In this document: positions 44,257-53,018 of the stretch, one piece after another
Numbering within the stretch: the stretch's first letter is position 1
Layout of the letters: every line of letters starts with the position of its first letter
Source: Dehalococcoidia bacterium
GTDB lineage: Bacteria > Chloroflexota > Dehalococcoidia > UBA3495
Assembly: GCA_030753265.1 (NCBI GenBank)
Contig: JASMCQ010000058.1
Location: 1 to 64,000 of the forward strand
Length of the DNA stretch: 64,000 nt
Direction of reading: 5' to 3'
Program-made: the position numbers and the translations under genes
The notes under the pieces: model-generated
The model's input: only the letters and a program-made list of their open reading frames with translations
Database searches by the model: none
What the model was told of the DNA's origin: nothing

Positions 44257-46254
44257 ATGTCCGATTTCAAGCATCTCTTTCAGCCCATCAATCTCGGTTC
44301 CCTGCTGGTGCGCAACCGGTTGATGATGACCACCCATCACACCCGCCTGTCGGAAGGCAGAAACCTCCGCTATCTGGAGGAGCGGGCCCGTGGGGGAGTG
44401 GGGCTGATCGGGATCAATTCGGGCGAGGGAGTGCACCATTACTCGGTGGGTCCGGGGCGGTTCGTCCCCGGCCATGCGTCGGATCCCGACGTAGTGCCCC
44501 TCAATCCGGCCACGCCTGAGGGCATCCGTCACTACGATGATGCGCTGATTCCGGTGTTTCGAAGGCGGGCCGAAGCGGTGCACCGCCATGGCGCCGTCTG
44601 CGTTGGGCAGGTGCTCCACCTGGGGATCGCGATCCAGCATGCGGGCGCCCTGCGTCTGGCTATGGGACCCTCCGAGGTGATCGACGAGTACGACCTGGAA
44701 GTGCCTCACGAGTTGGAGGCAGAGGAGATCGCGGAGCTGGTCCGGGTATTCGCCCATGGCGCCAGGAGGATCAAGGAAGCGGGCCTGGACGGCGTGGAGA
44801 TCGGCGCGGCTCACGGGTATCTGGTAAACCAGTTCCTATCGCCCCATACCAACCGGCGCAACGACCGATACGGGGGCAACCCGGACAACCGGCTCCGCTT
44901 CCTGTTGGAGATGCTGGAGGCCACCAGGGAACTGGTGGGCCCAAGCTTCCCGGTGGGGGTGCGCATCACCGGCGACGAGCGCTTCGAAGGCGGCCTGACG
45001 CTGGAGGACGTGAAAGGGCTCGCCCGGCGGTTGAACCAGCACATCGATTTCATAAATATCAGCGGCGGAACTCATATGGGACTCACCAAGGATGGGCTAA
45101 AGCTGGCCTACACGAGCCCGTCCTACGTGCCGCCCGGCCCCAACGTTCCCATGGCCGCCGCGATCAAGGCGGTGGTGGACATTCCGGTAATCGTGGCCGG
45201 CAGGATCAACGACCCGTCGCTCGCCGAGGGCATCATCGCCGAAGGCTCCGCCGACATGGTGGGGATGGCCCGGGCCTTCATCGCCGACCCAGAATTTGCC
45301 AACAAGGCCAGGGAGGGCAGGCTCGAGGACATCAGGACCTGCATCGTCACCAACGAATGCCATTACGTGGGGCGGCGACGGCCGGTGATGTGCGCGGTGA
45401 ACGCGGCGGCGGGCCGGGAAGAGGAGATGGATTTTGCGCCGGCTCGGGCCAAGAAGCTCGTCCTCATCGTGGGAGGCGGCCCGGCGGGGATGGAGGCGGC
45501 CCGGCTGGCCGCCCTCAGGGGACACCGTGTCCTGCTGAGTGAGCGCCGGACCGAACTCGGCGGCAAGGTTAGCATCATCGCTCGTGACCCCAACCGCCGG
45601 CAACTGGGAGATATGATTGTCTATCTCCACTCTCAACTCAAGAAACTGGGAGTGGAGCTACTACTGGGCGAAGAGATAACCCCGGAATTGGTGGCCGAGC
45701 TTGCTCCCGACGCCGTGGTGCTGGCCACCGGCGCCGAGCCCTATGTTCCTCCGGTTCCCGGCGTGGATGACGCACGGGTGGTGACCTCCATGCAGGTCCT
45801 CCAGGGGGAGGCCCAGGTTGGGCAGAAGGTGCTGGTTGTCGGAGGCGTCGAGGACCATCTGCCCGCCCCATCGATTGCCGAGTTCCTGGCGGACCAGGGT
45901 AAAGACGTGGAACTGATTTCGGAATTGCTGACCGTGGGTCAGGGTATCGAGGATGCCACCAAGTACCTGCTGACCAAGCGGCTCTTGGAAAAGGGAGTTA
46001 CCCTCTCGCCCTTGACTGGGCTCAAAGCGATAGGAGAGGAAAGCATCGTGGTCCGGAACACCTTGACCAGGCGAGAGCGCCGGATAGAGGGCATAGAAAC
46101 GGTCGTGCTGGCGTGCGGCAGCCGCGCCAATACCCAGCTTGCGAGGGCGCTGAAAGGCCGGGTCAAGGAACTCCATTTGGCCGGTGACTGCCTGGCCCCG
46201 CGCCGGATATTCCACGCGGTGCTGGACGGCGCCCGGGCCGGCCGGTACCTGTAG
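44257..46254 (+). CDS. Old-yellow-enzyme/2,4-dienoyl-CoA reductase-like flavoprotein
   Basis: This 665-residue protein has the layout of 2,4-dienoyl-CoA reductase and trimethylamine dehydrogenase. The N-terminal FMN barrel (about residues 1-350) has AAHGYLVNQFLSPHTNRRND, and the C-terminal FAD/NAD(P) part starts with VLIVGGGPAGMEAARLAAL. The intervening Fe-S motif is altered: C362, T365, C368 and C379 are found where four Cys are expected. It may thus hold a modified cluster or have lost it. The enzyme would reduce an activated double bond or oxidise an amine. The start at 44257 is the ATG of MSDFKHLFQPINLGS. Confidence 0.87.
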   Translation: MSDFKHLFQPINLGSLLVRNRLMMTTHHTRLSEGRNLRYLEERARGGVGLIGINSGEGVHHYSVGPGRFVPGHASDPDVVPLNPATPEGIRHYDDALIPVFRRRAEAVHRHGAVCVGQVLHLGIAIQHAGALRLAMGPSEVIDEYDLEVPHELEAEEIAELVRVFAHGARRIKEAGLDGVEIGAAHGYLVNQFLSPHTNRRNDRYGGNPDNRLRFLLEMLEATRELVGPSFPVGVRITGDERFEGGLTLEDVKGLARRLNQHIDFINISGGTHMGLTKDGLKLAYTSPSYVPPGPNVPMAAAIKAVVDIPVIVAGRINDPSLAEGIIAEGSADMVGMARAFIADPEFANKAREGRLEDIRTCIVTNECHYVGRRRPVMCAVNAAAGREEEMDFAPARAKKLVLIVGGGPAGMEAARLAALRGHRVLLSERRTELGGKVSIIARDPNRRQLGDMIVYLHSQLKKLGVELLLGEEITPELVAELAPDAVVLATGAEPYVPPVPGVDDARVVTSMQVLQGEAQVGQKVLVVGGVEDHLPAPSIAEFLADQGKDVELISELLTVGQGIEDATKYLLTKRLLEKGVTLSPLTGLKAIGEESIVVRNTLTRRERRIEGIETVVLACGSRANTQLARALKGRVKELHLAGDCLAPRRIFHAVLDGARAGRYL

Positions 46255-46331
46255 ACTGTTGACCCGCGGCCGACGGCAAGTCGCGTTCCTGCCGCTCGGT
46301 CAAGCGGCCGAAGAGCAACTCACAAGGGGTG

Positions 46332-47108
46332 ATGATGAGAATACGCAGCAATAGCATGAAGGCAAAGCTCAAAGAGAACCAGATTGTGGTGGGTGGGAGA
46401 CTCGGTTCGTATTGTCCCGAGATGGTCGAGCTGTTTGGGGCGTTGGAATATGACTACGTGACCATCGACTGCGAGCATCTGCCCATGGACGAGCGGGAGG
46501 TGGAGAACCTCATTCGGGCCGGAGACGCCTTCAACATCCCGGTCATAATCCGGATGGCGTTCTCAGAGGATCAAATACTACGCTACCTGGACGTGGGCGC
46601 CGCCGGGGTCCATATCCCTCGAATCAACACGGCCGTGGACGCCCGCGCCGTGGTCCAGGCCTGCCGGTTCTACCCCGAGGGTTCGCGTACCGTGTACGAA
46701 AAGGGCCGGGGGGCGTGGTTTGGGCTGGACGTCATCGGACGCGAATACACCGAGATGGCCAACCGGGAGGTGTTCGTCCTGTGCCAACTGGAGGAGGTCG
46801 AGGCGGTTCAGAATCTGTCGGAGATTCTCGCCGTGCCGGGTATCGACTGTATTCAGATCGGCCCCAGGGACTTGTGGCAGTCCATGGGCATGCCGGACCA
46901 GGCAGAGGTCGACCGGACCATGGACGCCATGATCGTGGAGATCGTCAAGGCGGGCGTGGATGTCAGCCTCAGCGTGGTGTTCGATCGCGAGGCAACCAAA
47001 CGTCGATACGAGTTGGGGGTCAAGAAGTTCGACCTGGGCCTGTCGGACCTTGTCGCACTCGCCGGCGCGGAGTTCCTGCGGGAGATCAGACACCTGGGGG
47101 ACGGCTAG
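46332..47108 (+). CDS. HpcH/HpaI-type class II aldolase
   Basis: This protein of about 258 residues matches the HpcH/HpaI family: YDYVTIDCEHLPMDEREVEN, VHIPRINTAVDARAVVQACR, and IDCIQIGPRDLWQSMGMP, which carries the metal and substrate contacts. Members cleave 2-keto-4-hydroxy acids into pyruvate and an aldehyde; citryl- or malyl-CoA lyases are related. The usual Arg/His catalytic pair is partly changed, so the activity is uncertain. Two neighbouring ATG codons (46332, 46335) follow AAGGGGTG. It lies 77 bp downstream of the flavin oxidoreductase and is probably in the same operon. Confidence 0.85.
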   Translation: MMRIRSNSMKAKLKENQIVVGGRLGSYCPEMVELFGALEYDYVTIDCEHLPMDEREVENLIRAGDAFNIPVIIRMAFSEDQILRYLDVGAAGVHIPRINTAVDARAVVQACRFYPEGSRTVYEKGRGAWFGLDVIGREYTEMANREVFVLCQLEEVEAVQNLSEILAVPGIDCIQIGPRDLWQSMGMPDQAEVDRTMDAMIVEIVKAGVDVSLSVVFDREATKRRYELGVKKFDLGLSDLVALAGAEFLREIRHLGDG

Positions 47109-47209
47109 CCGGCTGTCTCGTGATAATCGGCTCCACCGGCGCCGTTCGCGGTGAGCGCCGTTACGCCCCTCCGGGCGATGCCGGGAGAACGAACCGCGAC
47201 GAAATTCGA

Positions 47210-47273
47210 CCGTTCGTGGTGAGCCTGTCGAACCACCGGCGCGGCGCCCTTCGACAGGCTCTGGGACAACGGA
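47210..47273. repeat. Dispersed repeat, family C
   Basis: CCGTTCGTGGTGAGCCTGTC followed by GAACCAC (47210-47236) matches the unit at 13848-13877. An inverted half, CCCTTCGACAGGCTCTGGGA, follows within 22 bp and makes a hairpin. Confidence 0.65.
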
Positions 47274-47312
47274 TGAGCTTAACGGCCGTGACCGAAACCA
47301 GGGATTAGCGTA

Positions 47313-47450
47313 TTTTGTGCAATGAATCTAAATCGGCGAAACTGGGCGGTAGTCCCATCCGCTCCCGTCATTCCGGCGAAGGCCGGAATCCAGAGAAGCG
47401 CCGCCGGGATTACCGGCTGGGTGACAAGCCAATTACACGGCACTAAACTA
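47313..47450. repeat. Dispersed palindromic repeat, family A, copy 3
   Basis: Blocks ATTTTGTGCAATGAATC, ATCGGCGAAACTGGGCG, CGTCATTCCGGCGAAGGCC and GGAATCCAGAGA match copies 1 and 2, and the end AATTACACGGCACTAAAC matches their right ends. The outer ends (TTTTGTGC and, inverted, TTTAGTGC) may be short terminal inverted repeats. Confidence 0.75.
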
Positions 47451-47560
47451 GCGGAGGCAACCGTGGCCTTGGAGGGTAGAGAGGCCAGAGATTTGTACGT
47501 CCCTGATCCGGTATCCGGAGCGGCGACCGATAATTTGGCGCCCATTGGAGTTCTTACGGC

Positions 47561-48844
47561 ATGAAGATCAAGCAGCGGCCGGCCCCTAAGGTGCAACAAC
47601 CAGAGAACCCGAGCCCAAACGGCTTTGTCACGGCTGCCGAAATGTACGAGGTGCAAAGCTCGTACGTAAGGTTCAACCAGATGAACAATATGGGCACCCA
47701 GGCGCTCTATGATCCGGTGGCTTTCGCGGAACGCGCCAAGCTAAAAACCAAGCAGCACCTGCTTGTTGAAAAGGGGCGGAGCGGCTACGACCGGCCCGCC
47801 TGGAGCCTGGACGCCGCGGCAGATTCCTTCCTCAATCTGCTGAGGTTCTCGAAGAATGAGCCGGATCAGCCCTCCACCGCCTGGCAGTCCCAGTTGGGAC
47901 CCGCGCCAGGGCAGCGCTGGGAGGCTCCCACCAAAGAGGCATCCAAGGTCGTGCGTAAGGCCGCCAGGGTGTTCGGCGCGAACCAGGCCGGTATTGCCAG
48001 GCTGGACCGGCGTTGGGTGTACTCCCATTACTTCGACAAGAAGGCGATGAAACAGTACCCCATCAAGTTCTCCGACGAGCCCGGCCTGGAACAGTACGAT
48101 GCGCCCACTCTTCTGGAAGATGGGACTCGCGTCATTCCAAAGGAGATGCAGTACGTGGTGGTGATGCTGCACGAATGGCCCGGGGGCTCCAAGGGCGCGG
48201 AGTACGCGCCGACCCTCCTCACGGAGGCGTTCAGCACCATGGCCTATACCAGGCTGGCGCCAACCGTTTGGATGCTGGCCGAGTTTATTCGAGGCCTGGG
48301 GTACCACGCAATCCCTTGCGGCAACGACGTGGCGCTGAGCATCCCCCTGGCCGTCGACGCGGGGCTCGGTCAGGTGGGCCGGCACAGCAACCTGATCAAC
48401 CCCAAGATTGGGTCCCGCCTGCGGATATCCAAAGTCATCACCGACCTGCCGCTGGAGCCCGACGGCGCCCGGGACTTCGGCATCACCGAGTTCTGCGATA
48501 TCTGTCTGAAATGCACCCGGAAGTGCGGTGCCGGGGCCATTCCGACGGGCGAGCGAAGCTATCAGCCAAACAACGAGTGCAACACCACCGGGGTCCTCCA
48601 GTGGATGGTCGACGCGAAGAAGTGCATGGGGTACCAGAACCGGGTCGGCACCACCTGCTCCAATTGCACCCGGACCTGCCCTTGGACCAAGTCCACCCAC
48701 TGGGTGCACGTGGCGGCTCGCATCTCCATCAAACACTGGCGCTGGCGGTGGCTGAACCGGTTCTGGCTGTGGTTCGACGATGTGCTGAGCTATGGGAAGT
48801 ATAACAAGCGGCCGGAGGAATTCTGGGCCGAGGACGAGCGCTGA
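47561..48844 (+). CDS. Reductive-dehalogenase-like (RdhA family) iron-sulfur protein without Tat signal
   Basis: This 427-residue protein has both RdhA ferredoxin motifs: CxxCxxCxxxC at C312, C315, C318, C322 and Cx10CxxCxxxCP at C355, C366, C369, C373. The upstream region AGLGQVGRHSNLINPKIGSR is the conserved block that in RdhA and QueG-like proteins surrounds the corrinoid. There is no Tat signal (RRxFxK) at the N-terminus, and no rdhB anchor gene nearby, so it is probably cytoplasmic and not part of organohalide respiration. It might dehalogenate or catalyse another cobamide-dependent reduction. GGAG lies 11 bases upstream of the ATG. Confidence 0.85.
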   Translation: MKIKQRPAPKVQQPENPSPNGFVTAAEMYEVQSSYVRFNQMNNMGTQALYDPVAFAERAKLKTKQHLLVEKGRSGYDRPAWSLDAAADSFLNLLRFSKNEPDQPSTAWQSQLGPAPGQRWEAPTKEASKVVRKAARVFGANQAGIARLDRRWVYSHYFDKKAMKQYPIKFSDEPGLEQYDAPTLLEDGTRVIPKEMQYVVVMLHEWPGGSKGAEYAPTLLTEAFSTMAYTRLAPTVWMLAEFIRGLGYHAIPCGNDVALSIPLAVDAGLGQVGRHSNLINPKIGSRLRISKVITDLPLEPDGARDFGITEFCDICLKCTRKCGAGAIPTGERSYQPNNECNTTGVLQWMVDAKKCMGYQNRVGTTCSNCTRTCPWTKSTHWVHVAARISIKHWRWRWLNRFWLWFDDVLSYGKYNKRPEEFWAEDER

Positions 48845-48859
48845 CCGGTCAAGAAGCCG

Positions 48860-50179
48860 TCAGGGTGCGGAGGCCAAGGTCTCGGGCCTGCCGGCCGGGT
48901 CTTCGATGCCGGCGCCCTGGTCCCCCGCCGCCCGGCCTTGCCCCGCCTGAGGCTGTTCCAGGTGGTCCAGGAACTCCTGGTAGCTGCCGAACCGGCCGAC
49001 GGACTTGATGAAGCCCTCCAGGGAGCCACTGCGGTCCTGAAGCTCCCTCAGTTGAGCGTCTATGGGGCTGATCGACGCCGCGCTGGTGGCGTAGGACCCG
49101 TGAAAGGCGAAGAAGGCCTGGTTGATCTTCCGAATGAAGCTGCCGTTGTCCGCCAGGAACCGGCGTCGCTCCTCCATATACGCCTCCGCCTCCTCGATGT
49201 TGCCTTCGGCCAGCAGCTCCTCGGTCTTCACCCGGGTCTCGCGCATGGCGGCATTGAAGTCGAAGGCCTCGGGGTCCGGGGCCACGGGCTCCGGTGGCGG
49301 ATCGCGGTTTATCCGCTCCCCGGTCATGGCCGTGAAGGCCCGGTCCCCGATCGCCCGGCCGCCCAGTGTCGCTGCCGTCTCGTTCAGGGTGGTCATTTGG
49401 GAGCTGTCCCAGAAGTGCTGCCCCAGCGGTTGGAAGAAGAACCAATGGTGGAGCCATTCGTGAGCGGTGGTCACCACGGCATGGTGGAGACTGCCGGAAT
49501 CGGAAACCACGCTGGGGTAGGTGGCCACACCGCCGGTGCTTGCCACCAGGGCCGCCATGTTTTCCCCTTGGAAGATCTGCTCCTCGATCTGTTCCCGGAC
49601 GTCGTCGTCCAGGCCGGGAATCAGCAAGACCGTCAACTGCCGCTCGATCCGGTCCCTCGGCGACAGTATCAGCGCCCCGGGAGACCCGGAAAAGACGGTG
49701 TCCACCGGCGGAAAGATGAGGCCGATCCGGGAGGCGAACCCTTCCGTGGCGAGCACGGCGCTGATCTCGCCCTCTATCGTCTCCTCCACACCCTCCCGCA
49801 GGTGGCGTCGCCGCTCTCTGATTTCCTCAATCTCGGCCCGGAGAGGCCGGCCCTGATCCTCCGGCGACGGACTCCCGGCGTTCGACTCGGGGAACCGGAG
49901 CCGGTGCTCCAGGCCCCGCAACGTTTCGCCCAGGTCAAAGAACTCCACCGCCCGGGCGATTCGGTCCTCACGCGACGGCGTCGAGGCCCAGGGCAGCAGG
50001 TCCTCCAGCTTGTTGACCCATTTTTCCAGGAAGTGGGACAGCTCCCAGCGGACCAGGCTGTACCGGTAGGGCGCTACCGCCAGGTCCAACGCCGAGGGCC
50101 GGTAATCGCCGTTTCCGGCGGCCAGCACCAAGAGGCCCAGGAAAACGGCCAGCAGCACCCTGCGGCCACCTCTCAGCAT
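48860..50179 (-). CDS. Membrane-anchored zincin metallopeptidase-like protein
   Basis: This 439-residue protein has an N-terminal signal anchor (RRVLLAVFLGLLVLAAG) and a zinc motif at H240-E241-xx-H244 (HEWLHH), followed by N266-E267 (NETAA), whose Glu is the likely third ligand as in gluzincins. The extracytoplasmic part has coiled-coil-like stretches (RAEIEEIRERRRHLREG). The substrate is unknown. The protein ends in an Ala/Gly-rich tail. GGAGC precedes the ATG. The gene converges on the RdhA-like gene, with only 15 bp between their stop codons. Confidence 0.7.
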   Translation of the reverse strand: MLRGGRRVLLAVFLGLLVLAAGNGDYRPSALDLAVAPYRYSLVRWELSHFLEKWVNKLEDLLPWASTPSREDRIARAVEFFDLGETLRGLEHRLRFPESNAGSPSPEDQGRPLRAEIEEIRERRRHLREGVEETIEGEISAVLATEGFASRIGLIFPPVDTVFSGSPGALILSPRDRIERQLTVLLIPGLDDDVREQIEEQIFQGENMAALVASTGGVATYPSVVSDSGSLHHAVVTTAHEWLHHWFFFQPLGQHFWDSSQMTTLNETAATLGGRAIGDRAFTAMTGERINRDPPPEPVAPDPEAFDFNAAMRETRVKTEELLAEGNIEEAEAYMEERRRFLADNGSFIRKINQAFFAFHGSYATSAASISPIDAQLRELQDRSGSLEGFIKSVGRFGSYQEFLDHLEQPQAGQGRAAGDQGAGIEDPAGRPETLASAP

Positions 50180-50230
50180 CGCTGGTGCTCCGGTCCCGTT
50201 CCTCTGTGCAATGGCGTCAGGCCGGCGGCG

Positions 50231-51397
50231 TCAGGCAAGCACCCGGTACCTGAAGCTGGAGGAAAGCAGGTCCCCCTCAGCGAACCGGGTGAAGCGTAGC
50301 GGCGAAATGTCGATGGACGTGGCCCGCCCCTGGGCGATCAACTCGGCCATGGCCAAGCCGATCATGGGTGACAATTTGAACCCGTGCCCGCTGAACCCCA
50401 CGGCGCAGTACAGCCCTTCGATGCCTGGGACCCGGTCCAGGATGGGGTGCCAGTCCGGGGTGGTGGTGAAGAGGCCGGCCCAGCCGCCACGGACGTATGA
50501 ATCGGCCATTCCGGGCATTCTGCGGGCCATCCGGCCCAGCGCATCGGCGATGCCCGACATCTCCACACCCTGGTTGTAGCTATCGACGTCTGCCACCTCG
50601 TCCTCGCCAACCCCCAGCATGGTCATGGAAGAGCCGTCAGGCCGGAACGATAAGGATTGGGCGATGTCTCCGACGATAGGGTGATCGGGTATCCGGTCCA
50701 GCGGCCGGGTGAGCAGTGCCACCTGGTGGCGGACCGGAACCAGAGGCACGTCGACCCCCACTTTGGCCAGTTCTATCTTGGACCAGGGGCCGGCGGCCAC
50801 CACGGCGATCGGTGTCTCCACCCTGCCCTGATCGGTCACCACCGCGCGGACCCGGTCCCCCGACACTTCTATCATCTGAGCCGGGGCCCGCAACATGATT
50901 TCCGCGCCCATATCACGGGCTCGCGCCGCGTAGGATGTGGTCAACATGTACGGGTCGGCATATCCCGACTCCGGCTCCCAGGCCAGGGCTTCCGTCTCAT
51001 CGACGGCGAGCATCGGGGCCAGCTCTCTCAGATCGGCGGCAGTGACCTGGCTGGTATTGATGCCCAGCTCCTGCTGCATCGCCACATTTCGTTCGAGCCC
51101 AGGCCGATCGACATCCTCGACTATGACCAGATACCCGGTCTTGACGAACCCCGAGCTGCCGCCGACGGCGTCGTCGAAGTTGGTAAAGACCTTGAGGCTC
51201 TCCCAGGCCATCGAGGCCGTCACCGGATTGGAGTAGTGCATCCGGCAGATGGCCTGGGAGCGGCCGGTGGAGCCGGACCCCAGCACGTCCCGTTCCACCA
51301 GCAGGGAGTTGGTGACTCCCAACCGGGCCAGGTTATACAGCATGCTGCACCCCATAACCCCACCGCCAATGATGACCACGTCGGCGCTCTGTCGCAT
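50231..51397 (-). CDS. FAD-dependent oxidoreductase (DAO/sarcosine-oxidase-like)
   Basis: This 388-residue protein begins with the FAD dinucleotide motif VVIIGGGVMGCSMLYNLARL and has LVERDVLGSGSTGRSQAICR following it. The C-terminal FSGHGFKLSPMIGLAMAELI matches the second FAD contact of the DAO family. Such enzymes oxidise secondary or primary amines such as sarcosine, dimethylglycine, glycine or proline derivatives. The ATG at 51397 is preferred to TTG 51406. It is divergent from the small gene at 51700. Confidence 0.88.
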   Translation of the reverse strand: MRQSADVVIIGGGVMGCSMLYNLARLGVTNSLLVERDVLGSGSTGRSQAICRMHYSNPVTASMAWESLKVFTNFDDAVGGSSGFVKTGYLVIVEDVDRPGLERNVAMQQELGINTSQVTAADLRELAPMLAVDETEALAWEPESGYADPYMLTTSYAARARDMGAEIMLRAPAQMIEVSGDRVRAVVTDQGRVETPIAVVAAGPWSKIELAKVGVDVPLVPVRHQVALLTRPLDRIPDHPIVGDIAQSLSFRPDGSSMTMLGVGEDEVADVDSYNQGVEMSGIADALGRMARRMPGMADSYVRGGWAGLFTTTPDWHPILDRVPGIEGLYCAVGFSGHGFKLSPMIGLAMAELIAQGRATSIDISPLRFTRFAEGDLLSSSFRYRVLA

Positions 51398-51699
51398 AAC
51401 TAGCAAACCTCAGTAGGGGCGGCCGGCCGGCCGCCCGGTATCAGAGCCTCAACCTTGTCCGTAACGTTACATTCTTATACGTGACGTTGCATTCCAGGGG
51501 TCAGGCGAGCGGCCCGGCCCTTCCGCAGCCTCGGGACACAATGCCGCCGTGCCGTCGCAACCCTTTCAGGAAATATACATGCATCAAGGAAAAATTGAAA
51601 TCCATTCCGGCCGGGAACCAGGGTCCGCGACCGGCGACTGTATACTTGGTTCAGGATCAATGCCTTCCCACACTTCTAGGGTCAAAAGGGGTGCCAGCT
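51398..51699. other. Divergent spacer with palindrome and direct repeats
   Basis: A perfect 20-bp palindrome (GGGCGGCCGG and its complement) lies at 51417-51436. A direct repeat follows: GTAACGTTACATTC (51461-51474) and GTGACGTTGCATTC (51481-51494), which have a period of 20 bp. The second feature may be an operator. No gene is seen. Confidence 0.5.
51461..51494. promoter_or_regulatory. Candidate operator: direct repeats with a 20-bp period
   Basis: Two 14-bp copies match at 12 positions and are spaced two helical turns apart, in the region between two divergent genes. This would place two protein dimers on the same DNA face. No regulator gene is adjacent, so this is inference only. Confidence 0.35.
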
Positions 51700-51966
51700 A
51701 TGGCCGAAGGAATAATCGACATGGGAGACATGGAGGTCATCTTCTCGGTGACCGATACCTTGGGCATCCACCGGGAGTCTGTCAGCGTGGAACTGTCCAA
51801 GGAAGACCCCGGCTCCATCGGCCGGACCGCGGACGGCAAGATTGAAATCACCGTGCCGGAGAGCGGCACCATCGAGGAGTTTTCTGGGCGGCTCCGGGCC
51901 GAGCTTGAAGGATTGGGGTATACGTTCCGGGAGCCGGAGGAAGACGAAGAAGAAAGCTGGCTTTAA
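51700..51966 (+). CDS. Small acidic hypothetical protein
   Basis: This 88-residue protein is strongly acidic, ending in REPEEDEEESWL. It contains MEVIFSVTDTLGIHRESVSV and a GRTADGKIEITVPES strand-rich segment. No family is recognised. AAAGGGG precedes the ATG at 51700. It is followed by a strong hairpin terminator, which supports its reality as a gene. Confidence 0.6.
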   Translation: MAEGIIDMGDMEVIFSVTDTLGIHRESVSVELSKEDPGSIGRTADGKIEITVPESGTIEEFSGRLRAELEGLGYTFREPEEDEEESWL

Positions 51967-51991
51967 CGATCAACTCCTGAATGCTGGAACG

Positions 51992-52027
51992 CTGGGGGAC
52001 CCTTTCTTCCAAGAAAGGGTCCCCCAG
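51992..52027. terminator. Perfect 17-bp hairpin between convergent genes
   Basis: CTGGGGGACCCTTTCTT (51992-52008) and its exact reverse complement (52011-52027) enclose a two-base loop. It lies between converging stop codons at 51966 and 52050 and may serve both directions, although it has no U-run. A similar CCCTTT/AAAGGG hairpin lies at 55614-55639 (family F). Confidence 0.65.
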
Positions 52028-52049
52028 ACCCCTCCTAAAGAACTTTTCC

Positions 52050-52697
52050 CTAGAGTCCGACTATCTTGATGCCGGCGTGGATCTTGTGTATCCGGTTGAT
52101 GTTAACCAGCAGGGGGGTTAGCTGCTCCACGTATTTTGCGTTGGCCAGGCCGCCTCCGTTCACCGGGCGCAGGTTCTTGATCTCCCGCGTCAGGTCCATC
52201 ACCAGGGTTTTGGCTTCCCGATGGCCAGAGCAGACGATCACATCCCCCTCCAGCATAATCTCCGGCTTCTGCAGGTCCTCGGCGCTGACGTTTTGAAAAG
52301 CGGCGGCGACCAGGGAGCCGGGCAATATCTCCTGCGCCTCCTGGGCAGCGGAGCCCGCCGGCACCGCCACGGCGCTGGCGCCCCGGCCTCGCTCGAAGAG
52401 CATGGGGGCGATGACGTTAACCACCACCTTGCCGTCAAGGGACTCCCGCAACTGCTCCAGCACCGTACGCTGCCCTTCGTAGGGAAAAGTCAAGAAGACC
52501 ACGTCGGCCCGGGCCGCGGCATCGGCGTTGGTGGCTCCCCCGATGCGGGCTCCGGGGGCGAGCTGAAGCAGCTCCTCCGCCACTTTGGCGGCCCGGCCGG
52601 CGTCTCGAGACCCGATGATCGCCTGCTGCCCTGCCAGGGCTAGCCGCAAGGCGAGTCCCCTGCCTTCCGGTCCGGTGCCTCCCAAAAACGCCAGCAT
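52050..52697 (-). CDS. npdG: NADPH-dependent F420 reductase
   Basis: This 215-residue protein has a typical length and opening for F420H2:NADP+ oxidoreductase: LAFLGGTGPEGRGLALRLAL with the Rossmann glycine motif, IGSRDAGRA for the NADP phosphate, then DVVFLTFPYEG and VVNVIAPMLFERGRG. It exchanges hydride between NADPH and coenzyme F420 in the cytoplasm. It implies that the organism makes or uses F420, though no F420 biosynthesis gene is in this window. The start at 52697 follows CAGGAGG; the frame is open further to 52775. Confidence 0.87.
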   Translation of the reverse strand: MLAFLGGTGPEGRGLALRLALAGQQAIIGSRDAGRAAKVAEELLQLAPGARIGGATNADAAARADVVFLTFPYEGQRTVLEQLRESLDGKVVVNVIAPMLFERGRGASAVAVPAGSAAQEAQEILPGSLVAAAFQNVSAEDLQKPEIMLEGDVIVCSGHREAKTLVMDLTREIKNLRPVNGGGLANAKYVEQLTPLLVNINRIHKIHAGIKIVGL

Positions 52698-53018
52698 GAA
52701 GCCTCCTGAAATTATTGGCCGCCACCAGCATGCCCTGTTTTGACTCCGGGTGAGGGAGGCATGCCTCGCACCCAACTATATCCGGTATCCCGGGGATTAG
52801 GAAGAGGCCCCCAGCCCGAGACCGCCGGATGCACCGGCCCTTGACACCCTCCAGCCCCGCACCTATGATAATGCCGCTCCAGGTGGCCATGATGATCAGC
52901 GGTCAGCGCTCCGCTGCCGGCGTTCAGCACCCATGCCGAGCCTCCCCTTCCATGGATGCTCTGAGATAAGAAAGGGCGAACTCCCTCGGCGACAATCTGG
53001 TACGGAGGTACCTCAAAT
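52698..53018. other. Divergent intergenic region
   Basis: This 321-bp region separates npdG from the thiolase-like gene. I recognise no gene or repeat here; GGAGG near 53003 belongs to the thiolase-like start. Confidence 0.4.

Larger units (their letters stand above)
47109..47560. other. Gene-less spacer with repeats C and A
   Basis: The spacer is largely occupied by a family C repeat (47210-47273) and family A copy 3 (47313-47450). I see no gene. Confidence 0.55.
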
